The position numbers and the translations under genes are program-made. Shown here in pieces: positions 43,675 to 53,000 of a stretch of 64,000 nt of DNA; within the stretch, counting starts at the first letter, position 1; every line of letters starts with the position of its first letter. The notes under the pieces were generated by a model. The model was not told the DNA's origin. It was given only the letters and a program-made list of their open reading frames with translations, and made no database searches. The DNA is from Bacteroidota bacterium (GTDB taxonomy: Bacteria > Bacteroidota > Ignavibacteria > Palsa-1295): contig JAUZNX010000003.1 in NCBI GenBank assembly GCA_030706745.1, positions 248,001 through 312,000 of the forward strand, written 5' to 3'.

Positions 43675-44193
43675 ATGACACGCAAATCGCTCCAAGGGAG
43701 TATCCTCTTCATCATCGTTCTGGCTGTTGGCGGTTGTTCGGACCTCCCGACGGTCGATCAATACTTCACATTTAATGTTGTCCGTACTGTCGATTTTTCA
43801 ATTCCGAATTCGATCATGCCAGATAAAGATACCGGCATTTCAGCTACTGGCAAGATCGATACCACAAAGGATTACCAACTGAATGGAACCGCAGCCTACC
43901 TTCTCCGAAGCGCAAAGATTACCAGAATTCAACTCGTGCCATCAGACCCGACACTCAGTCTTTCAAACCTCAGCTATGCGAGGCTTGTGATCGGAATGGA
44001 TACTGTCGGTGATTCCATGTACGTCAATGACAAAGGAGAATACCTGCTGAATACTGCGGGTCGTGACGTGACACAACATGTCCGGGATACCTCATATTCT
44101 GCTACATTGTATTTCTCCCTGCGAAATCCGATTTCGAGCCCGGCCACCATCACGACCTACCTTACCTTCGTAAACACCGCCCTGCCGCAATGA
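43675..44193 (+). CDS. Lipoprotein of unknown function
   Basis: 172 aa; lipobox LAVGGC with Cys21 after a short hydrophobic segment. The ATG at 43675 is chosen because the open frame's earlier Met would put the signal peptide inside the protein. The mature part (about 150 residues) is beta-rich (LSYARLVIGMD, TYLTFVNTALPQ), with no family I recognise. Its last four bases overlap the purM start (ATGA), so it is translationally coupled to purM. Confidence 0.75.
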   Translation: MTRKSLQGSILFIIVLAVGGCSDLPTVDQYFTFNVVRTVDFSIPNSIMPDKDTGISATGKIDTTKDYQLNGTAAYLLRSAKITRIQLVPSDPTLSLSNLSYARLVIGMDTVGDSMYVNDKGEYLLNTAGRDVTQHVRDTSYSATLYFSLRNPISSPATITTYLTFVNTALPQ

Positions 44194-45242
44194 TGCAAAC
44201 CGAGGAAATCCGTGAACACCAAGCCGCTGGGCTGACTTATCAAAGCGCCGGCGTCAACATCGATGCTGGTGAGGAGCTGGTTCGTCGCATTAAGCCAATG
44301 GTGCGGAAGACATTCGATCAACGAGTCCTGACCGACATCGGCGGATTCGGTGGCCTCTTCGATGCCGGTTTTCCCGGAATGACTTCTCCGGTTCTCGTCT
44401 CGAGCACCGATGGCGTCGGCACGAAGATTAAAATTGCCATCGATGCAAATCGGCACGATACGGTTGGCGAAGATCTCGTTAACCATTGCGTCAACGATAT
44501 TCTTGTCTGCGGTGCCCGCCCTTTGTTTTTTCTGGACTATTTCGCTTGTGGCAAGCTTCAGGTAGAAGTTGGAGAGGCAATAATTTCTGGCTTCGTCCGT
44601 GGTTGCCAGAACAATGGTTGTGCGTTGATCGGCGGAGAAACGGCTGAGATGCCGGGCATGTATGCCGAAAGCGATTACGATCTCGCCGGCACGATTGTCG
44701 GCATTGTCGAACGCGACCGAATGTTTCGGCGCGAGAATGTTGCCGAAGGTGATATCCTGATCGGTCTTCCGAGCAGCGGTCTCCACACCAATGGATACAG
44801 TCTCGCACGCCGCGCGCTTTTTCCTCGCTATTCTCTTGATGCGACCCCAGCGCATCTCGGTGGTGAGTCTCTTGCTGACGCCTTGCTGAAGGTCCACCGT
44901 TCGTATCTAAGACCGATACTTGATTTGATCGATACCTTTGAACCTGGCCGAGACATCCACGCCCTCAGTCACATCACCGGAGGCGGCATCGTTGGTAATA
45001 CCTCGCGTGTGTTACATGAGGATCTTACTCTCGATATCGATTGGAGCGCATGGTCGCGCCCTCCAATCTTTCAATTGATACAGGATGCCGGCCTGGTACC
45101 CGAAGATGATATGCGTCGCGCCTTTAATCTCGGTATCGGTCTCATTCTGATTGTCCCTCCTACTACCGCCGATGCGATTGAATCGTCTCTCCGGTCATCC
45201 GGTGAAGCGCCAGTTCGAATCGGCTCTGTCGTTCGAAGGTAG
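44190..45242 (+). CDS. purM: Phosphoribosylformylglycinamidine cyclo-ligase (AIR synthetase)
   Basis: 350 aa, full length. It closes FGAM to AIR with ATP in purine synthesis. Motifs GFGGLFDAGFPGM, SSTDGVGTKIKIA, NHCVNDILVCGARPLFFLDY, GCALIGGETAEMPGMY and HITGGGIVGNTSRVL are typical. The start MMQTEEIREHQAAGLTYQSAGVNI fits the family. It is coupled to the lipoprotein before it, and recQ starts 6 bases after its stop. Confidence 0.97.
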   Translation: MMQTEEIREHQAAGLTYQSAGVNIDAGEELVRRIKPMVRKTFDQRVLTDIGGFGGLFDAGFPGMTSPVLVSSTDGVGTKIKIAIDANRHDTVGEDLVNHCVNDILVCGARPLFFLDYFACGKLQVEVGEAIISGFVRGCQNNGCALIGGETAEMPGMYAESDYDLAGTIVGIVERDRMFRRENVAEGDILIGLPSSGLHTNGYSLARRALFPRYSLDATPAHLGGESLADALLKVHRSYLRPILDLIDTFEPGRDIHALSHITGGGIVGNTSRVLHEDLTLDIDWSAWSRPPIFQLIQDAGLVPEDDMRRAFNLGIGLILIVPPTTADAIESSLRSSGEAPVRIGSVVRR

Positions 45243-45248
45243 ATCACG

Positions 45249-46997
45249 TTGGAAACCATCGATCAAGTCCTTCGAGAACGCTTCCATCTCGATGCGTTTC
45301 GTCCCATGCAACGCGAAGCCATCGAAGCAACCTTAGCTGGCCGCGACGTGTCTGTTGTCATGCCAACCGGCGGTGGGAAATCGCTATGCTACCAGCTTCC
45401 AGCCTGCATTTTGCCGGGTGTCACACTCATCGTTTCCCCCCTCATTGCGTTGATGAAAGATCAGGCAGACCGCCTGACTAAACTCGGTATCTCAGCGATT
45501 GCACTGAACAGCACGCTCTCAAGGTCGCAGGGTGAAAGTGTCATGCATCGCGCTGCAACCGGCGGCATTAAGGTTATCTTCACCTCGCCAGAACGACTCG
45601 AAACATCCGCATTCAAAGAGTCACTTGATTCTTTAGATATCTCACTTGTCGCAATCGACGAAGCCCATTGCATCAGCGAGTGGGGCCATGATTTTCGAAC
45701 GTCCTATCGCCGACTGCCTCTCTTATTCGAGCTGTTCCGGAAGCGGCCACCAGTCATTGCTCTCACTGCTACCGCGACGCCGGAGGTGCGTGCCGATATC
45801 TGCCATTTGCTTGCCCTCCGCGATCCGTTTGAAATCGTAACCGGCTTCGAACGGCCCAACATTGCGTATGGCGTCATGCAAGAATGCGATAAGGATGCGC
45901 GCCTCAAAGATATTATACTGTCTATCGGCGAGTCTCCTGCCATCGTTTACGGCTCTACTCGGAAATCGGTCGAGAAGATTTCCGACACGCTCCGCTCTTC
46001 TGCCGTCTCTGTCGAAAGTTATCATGCCGGTATCTCCTCGGCGCTTCGTCGCAGAACTCAGGATCGATATGCATCCGGCAAGGCCCGTGTGATTGTCGCT
46101 ACAAGTGCCTTCGGAATGGGCATCGACAAACCGGATATACGTGCCGTCATCCATTACGACGTGCCTGGATCGCTCGAAGCCTATTATCAAGAATCTGGCC
46201 GCGCAGGCCGCGATGGTGCGCCTGCCCATGCCGTCCTCTTCTTTAGCGAGAAAGACGTCCAGATGCAGCGTTTCCTGATTCGCTCCAACTCGCCAACCGA
46301 AGCCGAAGTCAAGTCCGTCTATACCGCGCTGCATGAAATTGCTGGCAATGCAATTGGCTCTCATACATCGAACATTTTGACGATCGATGAGCGCGCGATC
46401 CTCGAACGAATTCCAAAACCATTTTCGCCTGTCGAGCGCAGTGTCGAAGTGCTCGAACGTCTCGGCCATATCCGCCAGCACCGTGGGCTGGCCCATGAGG
46501 AACGAGCCAAGATCCAATTTACGGCGACGCCGCGGCGCGTCGAGGAAGTGTTATTTAAGTCGACCAGCGTTCCCGTCAAAGAGACACTTGGCGCGCTGAT
46601 CCGATCACTGGCACCACAGGCCTACGAAGCCGAAGTCTTCTTCGAACCCTCGCAACTCTTTGAGCGATTCTCGCTTGACCCCGAATCTTTTAGACTCGGA
46701 ATCCGAACGCTCGAAGGCCTTGGCATTGCCAAGTATTCCGCGCCGAACAAGCCCCGCACCGGTTCCACAGTCTTCCATCTCTCTTTCAATGAACCACGAA
46801 TGGCGTTACAGCACCTCGATATCGATGCCGCGGAGCTCCAACTCCACTACGAAGCCAACCTGGCGAAGCTCGACCAAATGATCCGCTATGCGACCGAGTG
46901 GTCTTGCCGTCGCAATGCCATCTTGAATTACTTCGGTGAGCGAACCAGCACCGCCTGTGGGCAGTGTGATGTCTGCATTGCGAGGTCCCGGTCGTAA
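45249..46997 (+). CDS. recQ: ATP-dependent DNA helicase RecQ
   Basis: 582 aa from a TTG 6 bases after purM. Superfamily 2 helicase motifs in order: MPTGGGKSLCYQLPA (Walker A), IDEAHCISEWGHDFR (motif II with the RecQ-specific aromatic loop), LTATAT and YYQESGRAGRDG (motif VI). A winged-helix-like region follows. The zinc site reads EWSCRRNAILNYFGE and CGQCDVC at the very end, so the order of RQC zinc and winged helix differs from the Escherichia coli form and no HRDC domain is present. It unwinds 3'-5' at forks and repair intermediates. Confidence 0.94.
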   Translation: METIDQVLRERFHLDAFRPMQREAIEATLAGRDVSVVMPTGGGKSLCYQLPACILPGVTLIVSPLIALMKDQADRLTKLGISAIALNSTLSRSQGESVMHRAATGGIKVIFTSPERLETSAFKESLDSLDISLVAIDEAHCISEWGHDFRTSYRRLPLLFELFRKRPPVIALTATATPEVRADICHLLALRDPFEIVTGFERPNIAYGVMQECDKDARLKDIILSIGESPAIVYGSTRKSVEKISDTLRSSAVSVESYHAGISSALRRRTQDRYASGKARVIVATSAFGMGIDKPDIRAVIHYDVPGSLEAYYQESGRAGRDGAPAHAVLFFSEKDVQMQRFLIRSNSPTEAEVKSVYTALHEIAGNAIGSHTSNILTIDERAILERIPKPFSPVERSVEVLERLGHIRQHRGLAHEERAKIQFTATPRRVEEVLFKSTSVPVKETLGALIRSLAPQAYEAEVFFEPSQLFERFSLDPESFRLGIRTLEGLGIAKYSAPNKPRTGSTVFHLSFNEPRMALQHLDIDAAELQLHYEANLAKLDQMIRYATEWSCRRNAILNYFGERTSTACGQCDVCIARSRS

Positions 46998-47315
46998 TTA
47001 CTTTACCCCAAGGGAATCTCGGATAGCTGTATAGACCATCCCCGCTCTTGCCGCATCCCCGCCGATCGATTTAGATTCTGCGAGATATTTGTCTTTCGAT
47101 GTGCCGAAGTCTTTGTACAGCGAGTCCAGCCGTCGTTTTGTCTCTATCGTGTCCGAGGTAGGCGTAAGACTGCCTCGTAGCCGTATCAGCGACAATGTCG
47201 TCCGAACATACCGCGCATCATCGGATGAAAGCGACGGCTTTCCCTTGCACCCAAAAATAATCAGCAAAACGGCTGAAGCCACACCCGTCAGACGGCTAAA
47301 ATACTTAGAGCGCAT
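46998..47315 (-). CDS. Small lipoprotein of unknown function
   Basis: 105 aa. The hydrophobic stretch GVASAVLLIIFGCK carries the lipobox (Cys23). The mature domain is helical and charged (TLSLIRLRGSL, RRLDSLYKDFG). It begins 11 bases inside the 3' end of the Cys/Met enzyme gene, suggesting coupled translation, and stops one base after recQ in the opposite direction. I do not recognise a family. Confidence 0.75.
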   Translation of the reverse strand: MRSKYFSRLTGVASAVLLIIFGCKGKPSLSSDDARYVRTTLSLIRLRGSLTPTSDTIETKRRLDSLYKDFGTSKDKYLAESKSIGGDAARAGMVYTAIRDSLGVK

Positions 47316-48447
47316 TCAATCCCCTCTCGATGTCCTCCAATAAGTCCTCCACATCTTCTACGCCAACTGATAGCCGCACCAGTCCGTCTGTGATCCCAAG
47401 TCTTTTTCGTTGCTCCGGCGGCACCGAGCCATGCGTCATCGAGACGGGATGGCACACCAACGATTCGACACCACCAAGACTCTCGCCAAGCGTAAAGTAA
47501 TGCAGCTCTTTCGTAAATACTTTTGCTTTCGCGAGGCTTCCAGTATTGATCGAAATCATCCCGCCAAAATCTTTCATTTGACGAAGTGCCAACTCGTGTT
47601 GCGGGTGTGTGGGCAGTCCCGGATAGTGGACTTTCACGATTCGCTTGTCACTGTGCAGCCGCTCCGCAATGATTTGCGCGTTGTTCGAATGCGCCCGCAT
47701 ACGCAGCGCAAGTGTCTTGACACTTCTCAGCATTAGCCATGAATCGAATGGCGAGGCAATTGCGCCATATGCGTTTTGGTAGAACTTGATCTTCTCCGCG
47801 TACGCATCCTTCGATGTCACCACTACTCCACCGATCACATCCGAGTGACCGCCAAGATATTTCGTTGCTGAATGCAGGACGATATCGATGCCGAAATCAA
47901 GCGGGTTTTGCAGGTAGGGCGACATGAATGTGTTATCGACCACACTCATCACTTTCGCCTTCTTCGCCACCTCTGCGACAGCCGCAAGATCGACCAAGTT
48001 CATCATCGGGTTGGTCGGCGTTTCGCAATAGATCAGACGAGTATTCTTCTTGATTGCACTGCTTACGTTTCCAGCTTGCCGCATATCAACGTAAGAACAC
48101 TCCACGCCGAACTCTGCGAGCACTTTCGAAAAATACCGGTACGTCCCGCCATACATATCATCACCAGCAATCACATGGTCGCCGGGCCGCAGCATCGAAG
48201 TCGCCGCTGCAATGGCCGACATGCCGCTCGAAAATGCGAAGCCGTGCTTGCCATTTTCCAGCGCGGCGATACTCGTCTCCCATGCTTCACGCGTCGGATT
48301 AATGGTCCGGCCGTAATCGTATTTCACGTGATCGCCGAGCGTGTGTTGCGCGTAGGTGGAGGATTGAAAAATCGGCACCGTGACAGCGCCCGTGACTTGC
48401 TCCGGCGCCTGGCCGGCATGGATGGCTTTCGTGCTAAATCCTGACAT
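47305..48447 (-). CDS. Cystathionine gamma-synthase/lyase-type PLP enzyme
   Basis: 380 aa, family Cys/Met metabolism PLP-dependent. The PLP lysine is Lys196 in LHSATKYLGGHSD; other hallmarks are YDYGRTINPTREAWE, GMSAIAAATSMLRPGDHV and CETPTNPMMN. Such enzymes act as cystathionine gamma-synthase, gamma-lyase or methionine gamma-lyase; the choice cannot be made from these motifs. It is alone apart from the small lipoprotein overlapping its end. Confidence 0.92.
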   Translation of the reverse strand: MSGFSTKAIHAGQAPEQVTGAVTVPIFQSSTYAQHTLGDHVKYDYGRTINPTREAWETSIAALENGKHGFAFSSGMSAIAAATSMLRPGDHVIAGDDMYGGTYRYFSKVLAEFGVECSYVDMRQAGNVSSAIKKNTRLIYCETPTNPMMNLVDLAAVAEVAKKAKVMSVVDNTFMSPYLQNPLDFGIDIVLHSATKYLGGHSDVIGGVVVTSKDAYAEKIKFYQNAYGAIASPFDSWLMLRSVKTLALRMRAHSNNAQIIAERLHSDKRIVKVHYPGLPTHPQHELALRQMKDFGGMISINTGSLAKAKVFTKELHYFTLGESLGGVESLVCHPVSMTHGSVPPEQRKRLGITDGLVRLSVGVEDVEDLLEDIERGLNAL

Positions 48448-48463
48448 GTTGTGGACCGTGTTT

Positions 48464-48491
48464 GTCTGAACCGTGATTTATGAGATGTGTT
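48464..48491. repeat. Weak 7-bp periodic stretch
   Basis: GTCTGAA, CCGTGAT, TTATGAG, ATGTGTT are in phase upstream of the PLP enzyme gene. The periodicity is weaker than elsewhere and may be chance. Confidence 0.25.
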
Positions 48492-48558
48492 GAATTCGCA
48501 TGTTAAACGATAATGCGCTCGCCTTCATCCCTCTAATACTTCGTTGCTTATCGAGAAG

Positions 48559-48672
48559 CGTCCTCATAGGACGTCAATGCGAGACGACCCAAGGCGGAGT
48601 CGCCTGTGCACCCCTCACGGGGTGGGATGCACTCCTCGAAATAACAATGGGAGCCCGCGGCGGAGACGCCGC
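48559..48672. repeat. Cluster of short palindromes (REP-like)
   Basis: Four hairpins in a row: CGTCCT/AGGACG (48559-48573), GGCG/CGCC (48593-48604), CCCC/GGGG within GTGCA...TGCAC (48607-48632), and GCGGCG/CGCCGC (48657-48672). The 322-bp gap at 48448-48769 contains no gene that I can support. Confidence 0.55.
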
Positions 48673-48769
48673 GCTGGGTTCAGTGTGGGCGCTGGCCCCG
48701 GCCCGGAAGTGCCGGGAAACATGCACACGTTTATTGAATAGCGCTGCAGAGCGGCCGCCCTAATCTCAA

Positions 48770-49976
48770 TCAGCGAATCAACATGATTGGACGCTTCTCG
48801 ATCCGCCCATTCATGCGCACAACGCACTCGTACATCCCATTCGGCACATCGGCGGGATTCCACACGAAGCTATGCTCCCCTGCCCCCAACTCGCCCAAAA
48901 ATATCCGCGCGACCTCCACACCCAGCAGATTCACGACCGAGACATCCGCATAGCCGCTCGACTCCGGCATGAAGGAGATTGTGGTGGACTGGGAGAAGGG
49001 ATTGGGGTAGCAGTGAATTGACCTTGCAGTCTCTGACTTTCGACTTACATAGAGATTGTCCCAGTCTGAAAGCTGGCGACGCCAAACGCTGCCACGGCCA
49101 ACGGACACATACACATGCTCATAGTCAGTTCCGATTGCGAGAATCTCACTGGATGGCAAACCCAGACCGATCTCCACCCAGCGATCGCCTTCATTGGTAG
49201 ATTCAAATAGTCCTGAGCCTCCGACAAAGAAATTCTTGTCCATTGATGTGATTGTGGAAACGCCCTGGAATCTGGGTAGGACTTCCTCCCAGGAATCGCC
49301 ATAATCAGAAGTGCGAAAGAGCTGATAGCCCAAGTCCGAAACGAAACCTGTAAAAAAGTATCTTTGGGTCGATCCGAAAAGTGTAGGGGGGAATGACATC
49401 GCCCGAATAAATGGCAAACGGTGGGCTGACCTCTTTCCATGAGCTCCCGCCATCGGTTGAGCGAAATACCCTTCCGAATGACCCGGCAAACACCGTAGTG
49501 CCAAATGCACTAATATTAGGGTAGGGATCGATAGGGCATTGAATCGGGGTCCACGTCGAGCCGGAATTCATCGATAGATTCAAGCCACCGGGAAAGGTCG
49601 AGGCAAACAGTGCAGTACCCGCAGAGACAATATAGTAGTAACGTCCAGATAAGCCATTGTCGGCCTGGGTCCAAAGCTTGCCTGAATCCAAGGAAATCGA
49701 TATCCTGCTGGCACCCGCAGCAAACAGATGATCTCCGATTACTGCAAACGAGGAGGACGGACCAATCATCGTGTTCACCCAATGGTCACCGCTGTCTTCC
49801 GAATAGAATGTCCCCATTTCTGATCCCAGAAATAAGCGATTACCGAATGAGAAGATCGCATCAAGCCGAGAGCTATCAGAAGGCCTGACTTGCGCCCACT
49901 GCGCGCGCAAAGAATCGGCGCATACTAACGTCAGCGCTATGAAGAAGAAGGGAGCAATGTATCGCTTCAGAGGCAT
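48770..49976 (-). pseudogene. T9SS-secreted Asp-box protein gene with a frameshift
   Basis: About 401 aa if continuous. The 5' part (from 49976) has a signal peptide (MPLKRYIAPFFFIALTLV, cut near LRAQW) and Asp-box repeats such as STDGGSSW; its frame stops at 49305. The 3' part resumes in another frame and carries further repeats and the T9SS sorting domain (CYPNPFSQSTTISF...MLIR). The frames meet at a run of six C on the coding strand (49386-49391 on plus). With five C the reading is continuous (GDVIPPTLFGSTQ). It is either a recent frameshift, a phase-variable tract or a base-calling error. The sorting domain is nearly identical to that of 244-2334. Confidence 0.85.
49386..49391 (-). other. 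Homopolymer tract at the frameshift
   Basis: Six G on plus (six C in the coding sense) at the point where the N-terminal and C-terminal frames of the T9SS gene cross. One fewer base restores a single frame. Confidence 0.8.
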
Positions 49977-50028
49977 GATGATTCTGCCACTCGAAGGTTT
50001 GCTTCACCGGAATGGTGCCCCGTGTACA

Positions 50029-50069
50029 CGCGAGCTCCAACTCGCGGACGGGCAAGCTGGAGCTTGCCC
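50029..50069. repeat. REP-like pair of palindromes
   Basis: CGCGAG/CTCGCG (50029-50046) followed by GGGCAAGCT/AGCTTGCCC (50050-50069). The second is related to the hairpin at 175-235, which also lies beside an Asp-box T9SS gene. It sits in the 109-bp gap after sprA. Confidence 0.6.
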
Positions 50070-50085
50070 TTACACCCGCGATCCG

Positions 50086-53000
50086 CTACATAATCTTCAA
50101 CCGCATATCGATGCCAGCCGTGATAAGGCGCGTGGGAGGACTGATGAGGCCGGAAGAGGCCGGCGTCGTGCGCTCATAGTGGTAGAAGCCTTCGACCGAG
50201 ACTTGTGATGAGATAGTGTAGCTGATGCGCGGCTCGATCGTCGTCTTGGTGATACCGCCGTTGCTCGTTCCGGCCGGATTCGATTCGATCGTCCAGAAAT
50301 TATAGTAATCATCGCTCGAAATCGTTTGGCTGAACATAAATTGCGCGCCAAATTGGTTTTTGAGATTGAGCTTCAGGAATGGAATCGAGAGTCCTCCGGC
50401 ACGTGTGTAGTGCGCGTTGATGCCAAACGTTGTCGAGAGCCGCTTAGTGATACGCGTCGATGCGTAGTCGGCGGCCCACTCGGTCTGCGTGTCGTAGTTG
50501 AGGCTGGTCGTCAGCTGGCCGTTCCAAATCTTGTCCCACGACATATCGAATGCAATGAGCGGCCGGAATCCATAGACGACGGTTTGGAGCGATGTGAGAT
50601 TGAGCGAATCTCCGGGATCTTGCCGGAAGCTCCGTTTGTATGTGCCGTTATACGCATTGCGGACACTGGCGTGATCGGCAAACCAGAACAGCGGGAATTT
50701 CTCGAGACCCGACCAACTAAACGAGTAATTCACACGCGGCAAAAACTCCCGAAGCACGCTGCTAAAGAATGGCAGTGTTTCAAAGCCCTGCATAAAGGCA
50801 TCGCGCTCGATCCGATTGTGCACATCGGGTGGCAGGGAATCGTGGGCGTTCGCGACCGTCCAGCCAAGCGCCTCTACCGCCTGGCGATATTTCACGCCCA
50901 CATTGAGAATGCCGCTCTGCAGCGCGCTCTCTCCAATGAACGGCAGAGGTGGAATCGAGAAGAACGTGCGAGTAACATCGCCAGACTTAATCTGATACAA
51001 GAGATTCGGATCCCCGAGATTATTGATGTGCAGCGCGTCACGCTCATCATATCCGAATGAGAGCTTCCAATTGAGATTGATCGATGCGCCGTTCCAGAGC
51101 GGACGGCTCGTCGCCAATTCGAAATTATTCGTCTCGGTAAACGCATCGGTGACATCGACCGACCCGCCGAACGGATCGCCTTGTCGCAAGCCAGGCCGTA
51201 CTGAGTACCAGAGGAACGGGAAGTGATTCTGCCAATGGAACAACAGCCGCCCGCTGGGATCGGTAATCAGACCAAGTTGGTATGCACGTGATGGCCCATT
51301 TTGATCGTCCTCCGGCGAGAATACTCCTCGCGCGAGGAAATTCGTGATACCAGAGTTATCGCCGGCGAGCGCATTATTCAGACTGAGATTGGTCTGTGTA
51401 AAATTAAAGCGTGTGCCGTTCCAATCGAAGAGCGGTTTTTGCACCAGCGCTTGCAGCAGGCCTTTGACTGTGATTGATGGTGTCTCGGCAACTTCCGGGA
51501 CTTCCAGCACCGGCGCTTCCGGTGTCAGGATCGTATCGACGGCGAACTCACCACCCTTCTCTCCTTCTGTACCCATGCCCGGCGTATGGATCTTGCCTGC
51601 CATATCGATGCTAATTCCCGGCTGCTCGTGCTTCATCGTGTCGAGAATGTGCAACTTGCGACCGAGCGGATTCCCCGGTGATTGAATCCGCATTTGTTCT
51701 CCTCGCTCGACAGGATTGCGCGGCTGCTGATTTGGTGGGGCTCCTGGCGATTCGCGCTCCTCACCAGAGCGGCCATGAAATTCCTCTGGCAGGACGCCAA
51801 GTTCACCGCGTTCTCGTCCGCGACCGCGAATACCGCCTTGCTCCTCGCCGATTGGCTTCCCGAAGATCATCATGCCCAGATCGCGCACATTGAGTTCGAT
51901 GCCGGTCGTGATCGTGTTGTTCCATGCGCCTTGCTTCGCATTCTGCAAATTCGTTTGCGTGTTCAACCAGCGATATTCGACGCGGTAATCGAAGACAGGC
52001 TTCAGCAACTTTTCCAGTCCGAACAGCCCTGGCAATCGCGGTTGCGTACCCATGTGGACCTTCTGGCTGGCATTGAAATCGACTCCGGGCCGCGCGAGTT
52101 GACCATCCTTGAAAAAGATGTCTCGCATGATGTCCTGCACACTTCGCTGATAGTAATAAACACTATCGTAATCGGCAGAGATGATATTGCCGTTTGCATC
52201 GTAGTGAACGGCGCCGTTTAACTGCGCTCGTGTTTCGAGCGGAACAAGATTACTTGAAACATCAAGCGAATAATCGAACGCTGGCGAGAGCATTCCTCCT
52301 TCGAACGGCTTCCAGTTAATCTGCATGCCACGTGTGGCATAGAACACGCGATTGATAAGAGGCACGCGGCTATTGAGGATTTCCTGGATTGCCTCCGCAT
52401 CGCTCAGATCGCTTGGGAAGCTGAGGGTCGAGAGCCGGTTGAGCGAGTGGTCCCGTCCACGCGTAGCGCTGATGGCGAATGAGACTTGCGTGGGCAATGG
52501 CGTGATCTTCCACTGCGAGTATGGCCCGACCAATATCGTATTTCCCCCGATGAGCCAAGAGAATGGCGAGACGCCCCACTGTGGCAGAGGCGGCAAGCTA
52601 TACCGCGCCGAACCGGTCCACGACCACGTACGATCATACTCGTATTGTGGCGAACGCAAGAATGATTCGCCGTACCCGAATCCGAAATTCAAACGGTTGA
52701 CAAATCCCGGAATAAGAAAGAATGAACCGGGAAACCGGAGCGCGATGTCGCTGGCACCGAAGGAGTTCTTAACTTGCAGCGTCTCGTTGTTGAGTTGCAG
52801 CGAGTCCGCCGTCGCAAGATCGGATGCGGCGAGCGCCGGATTCGAGGCCGCATCGGCTTGGAGGGCTGCCACGGTCGTGGACAAATTGATGTCCGTATTC
52901 GCGATATACTTTGGCCGCACGACCGACTCGGCATGTGAAATTGTGATTGGCAATTTCGAACCACGGTCTTCCATCCATTTCGGCAGGACCTTCTGCATGG

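Noticed and set aside
48500-48763. Plus-strand ORFs upstream of the T9SS pseudogene
   Set aside because: They lie across the palindrome cluster; no start signal or recognisable sequence.
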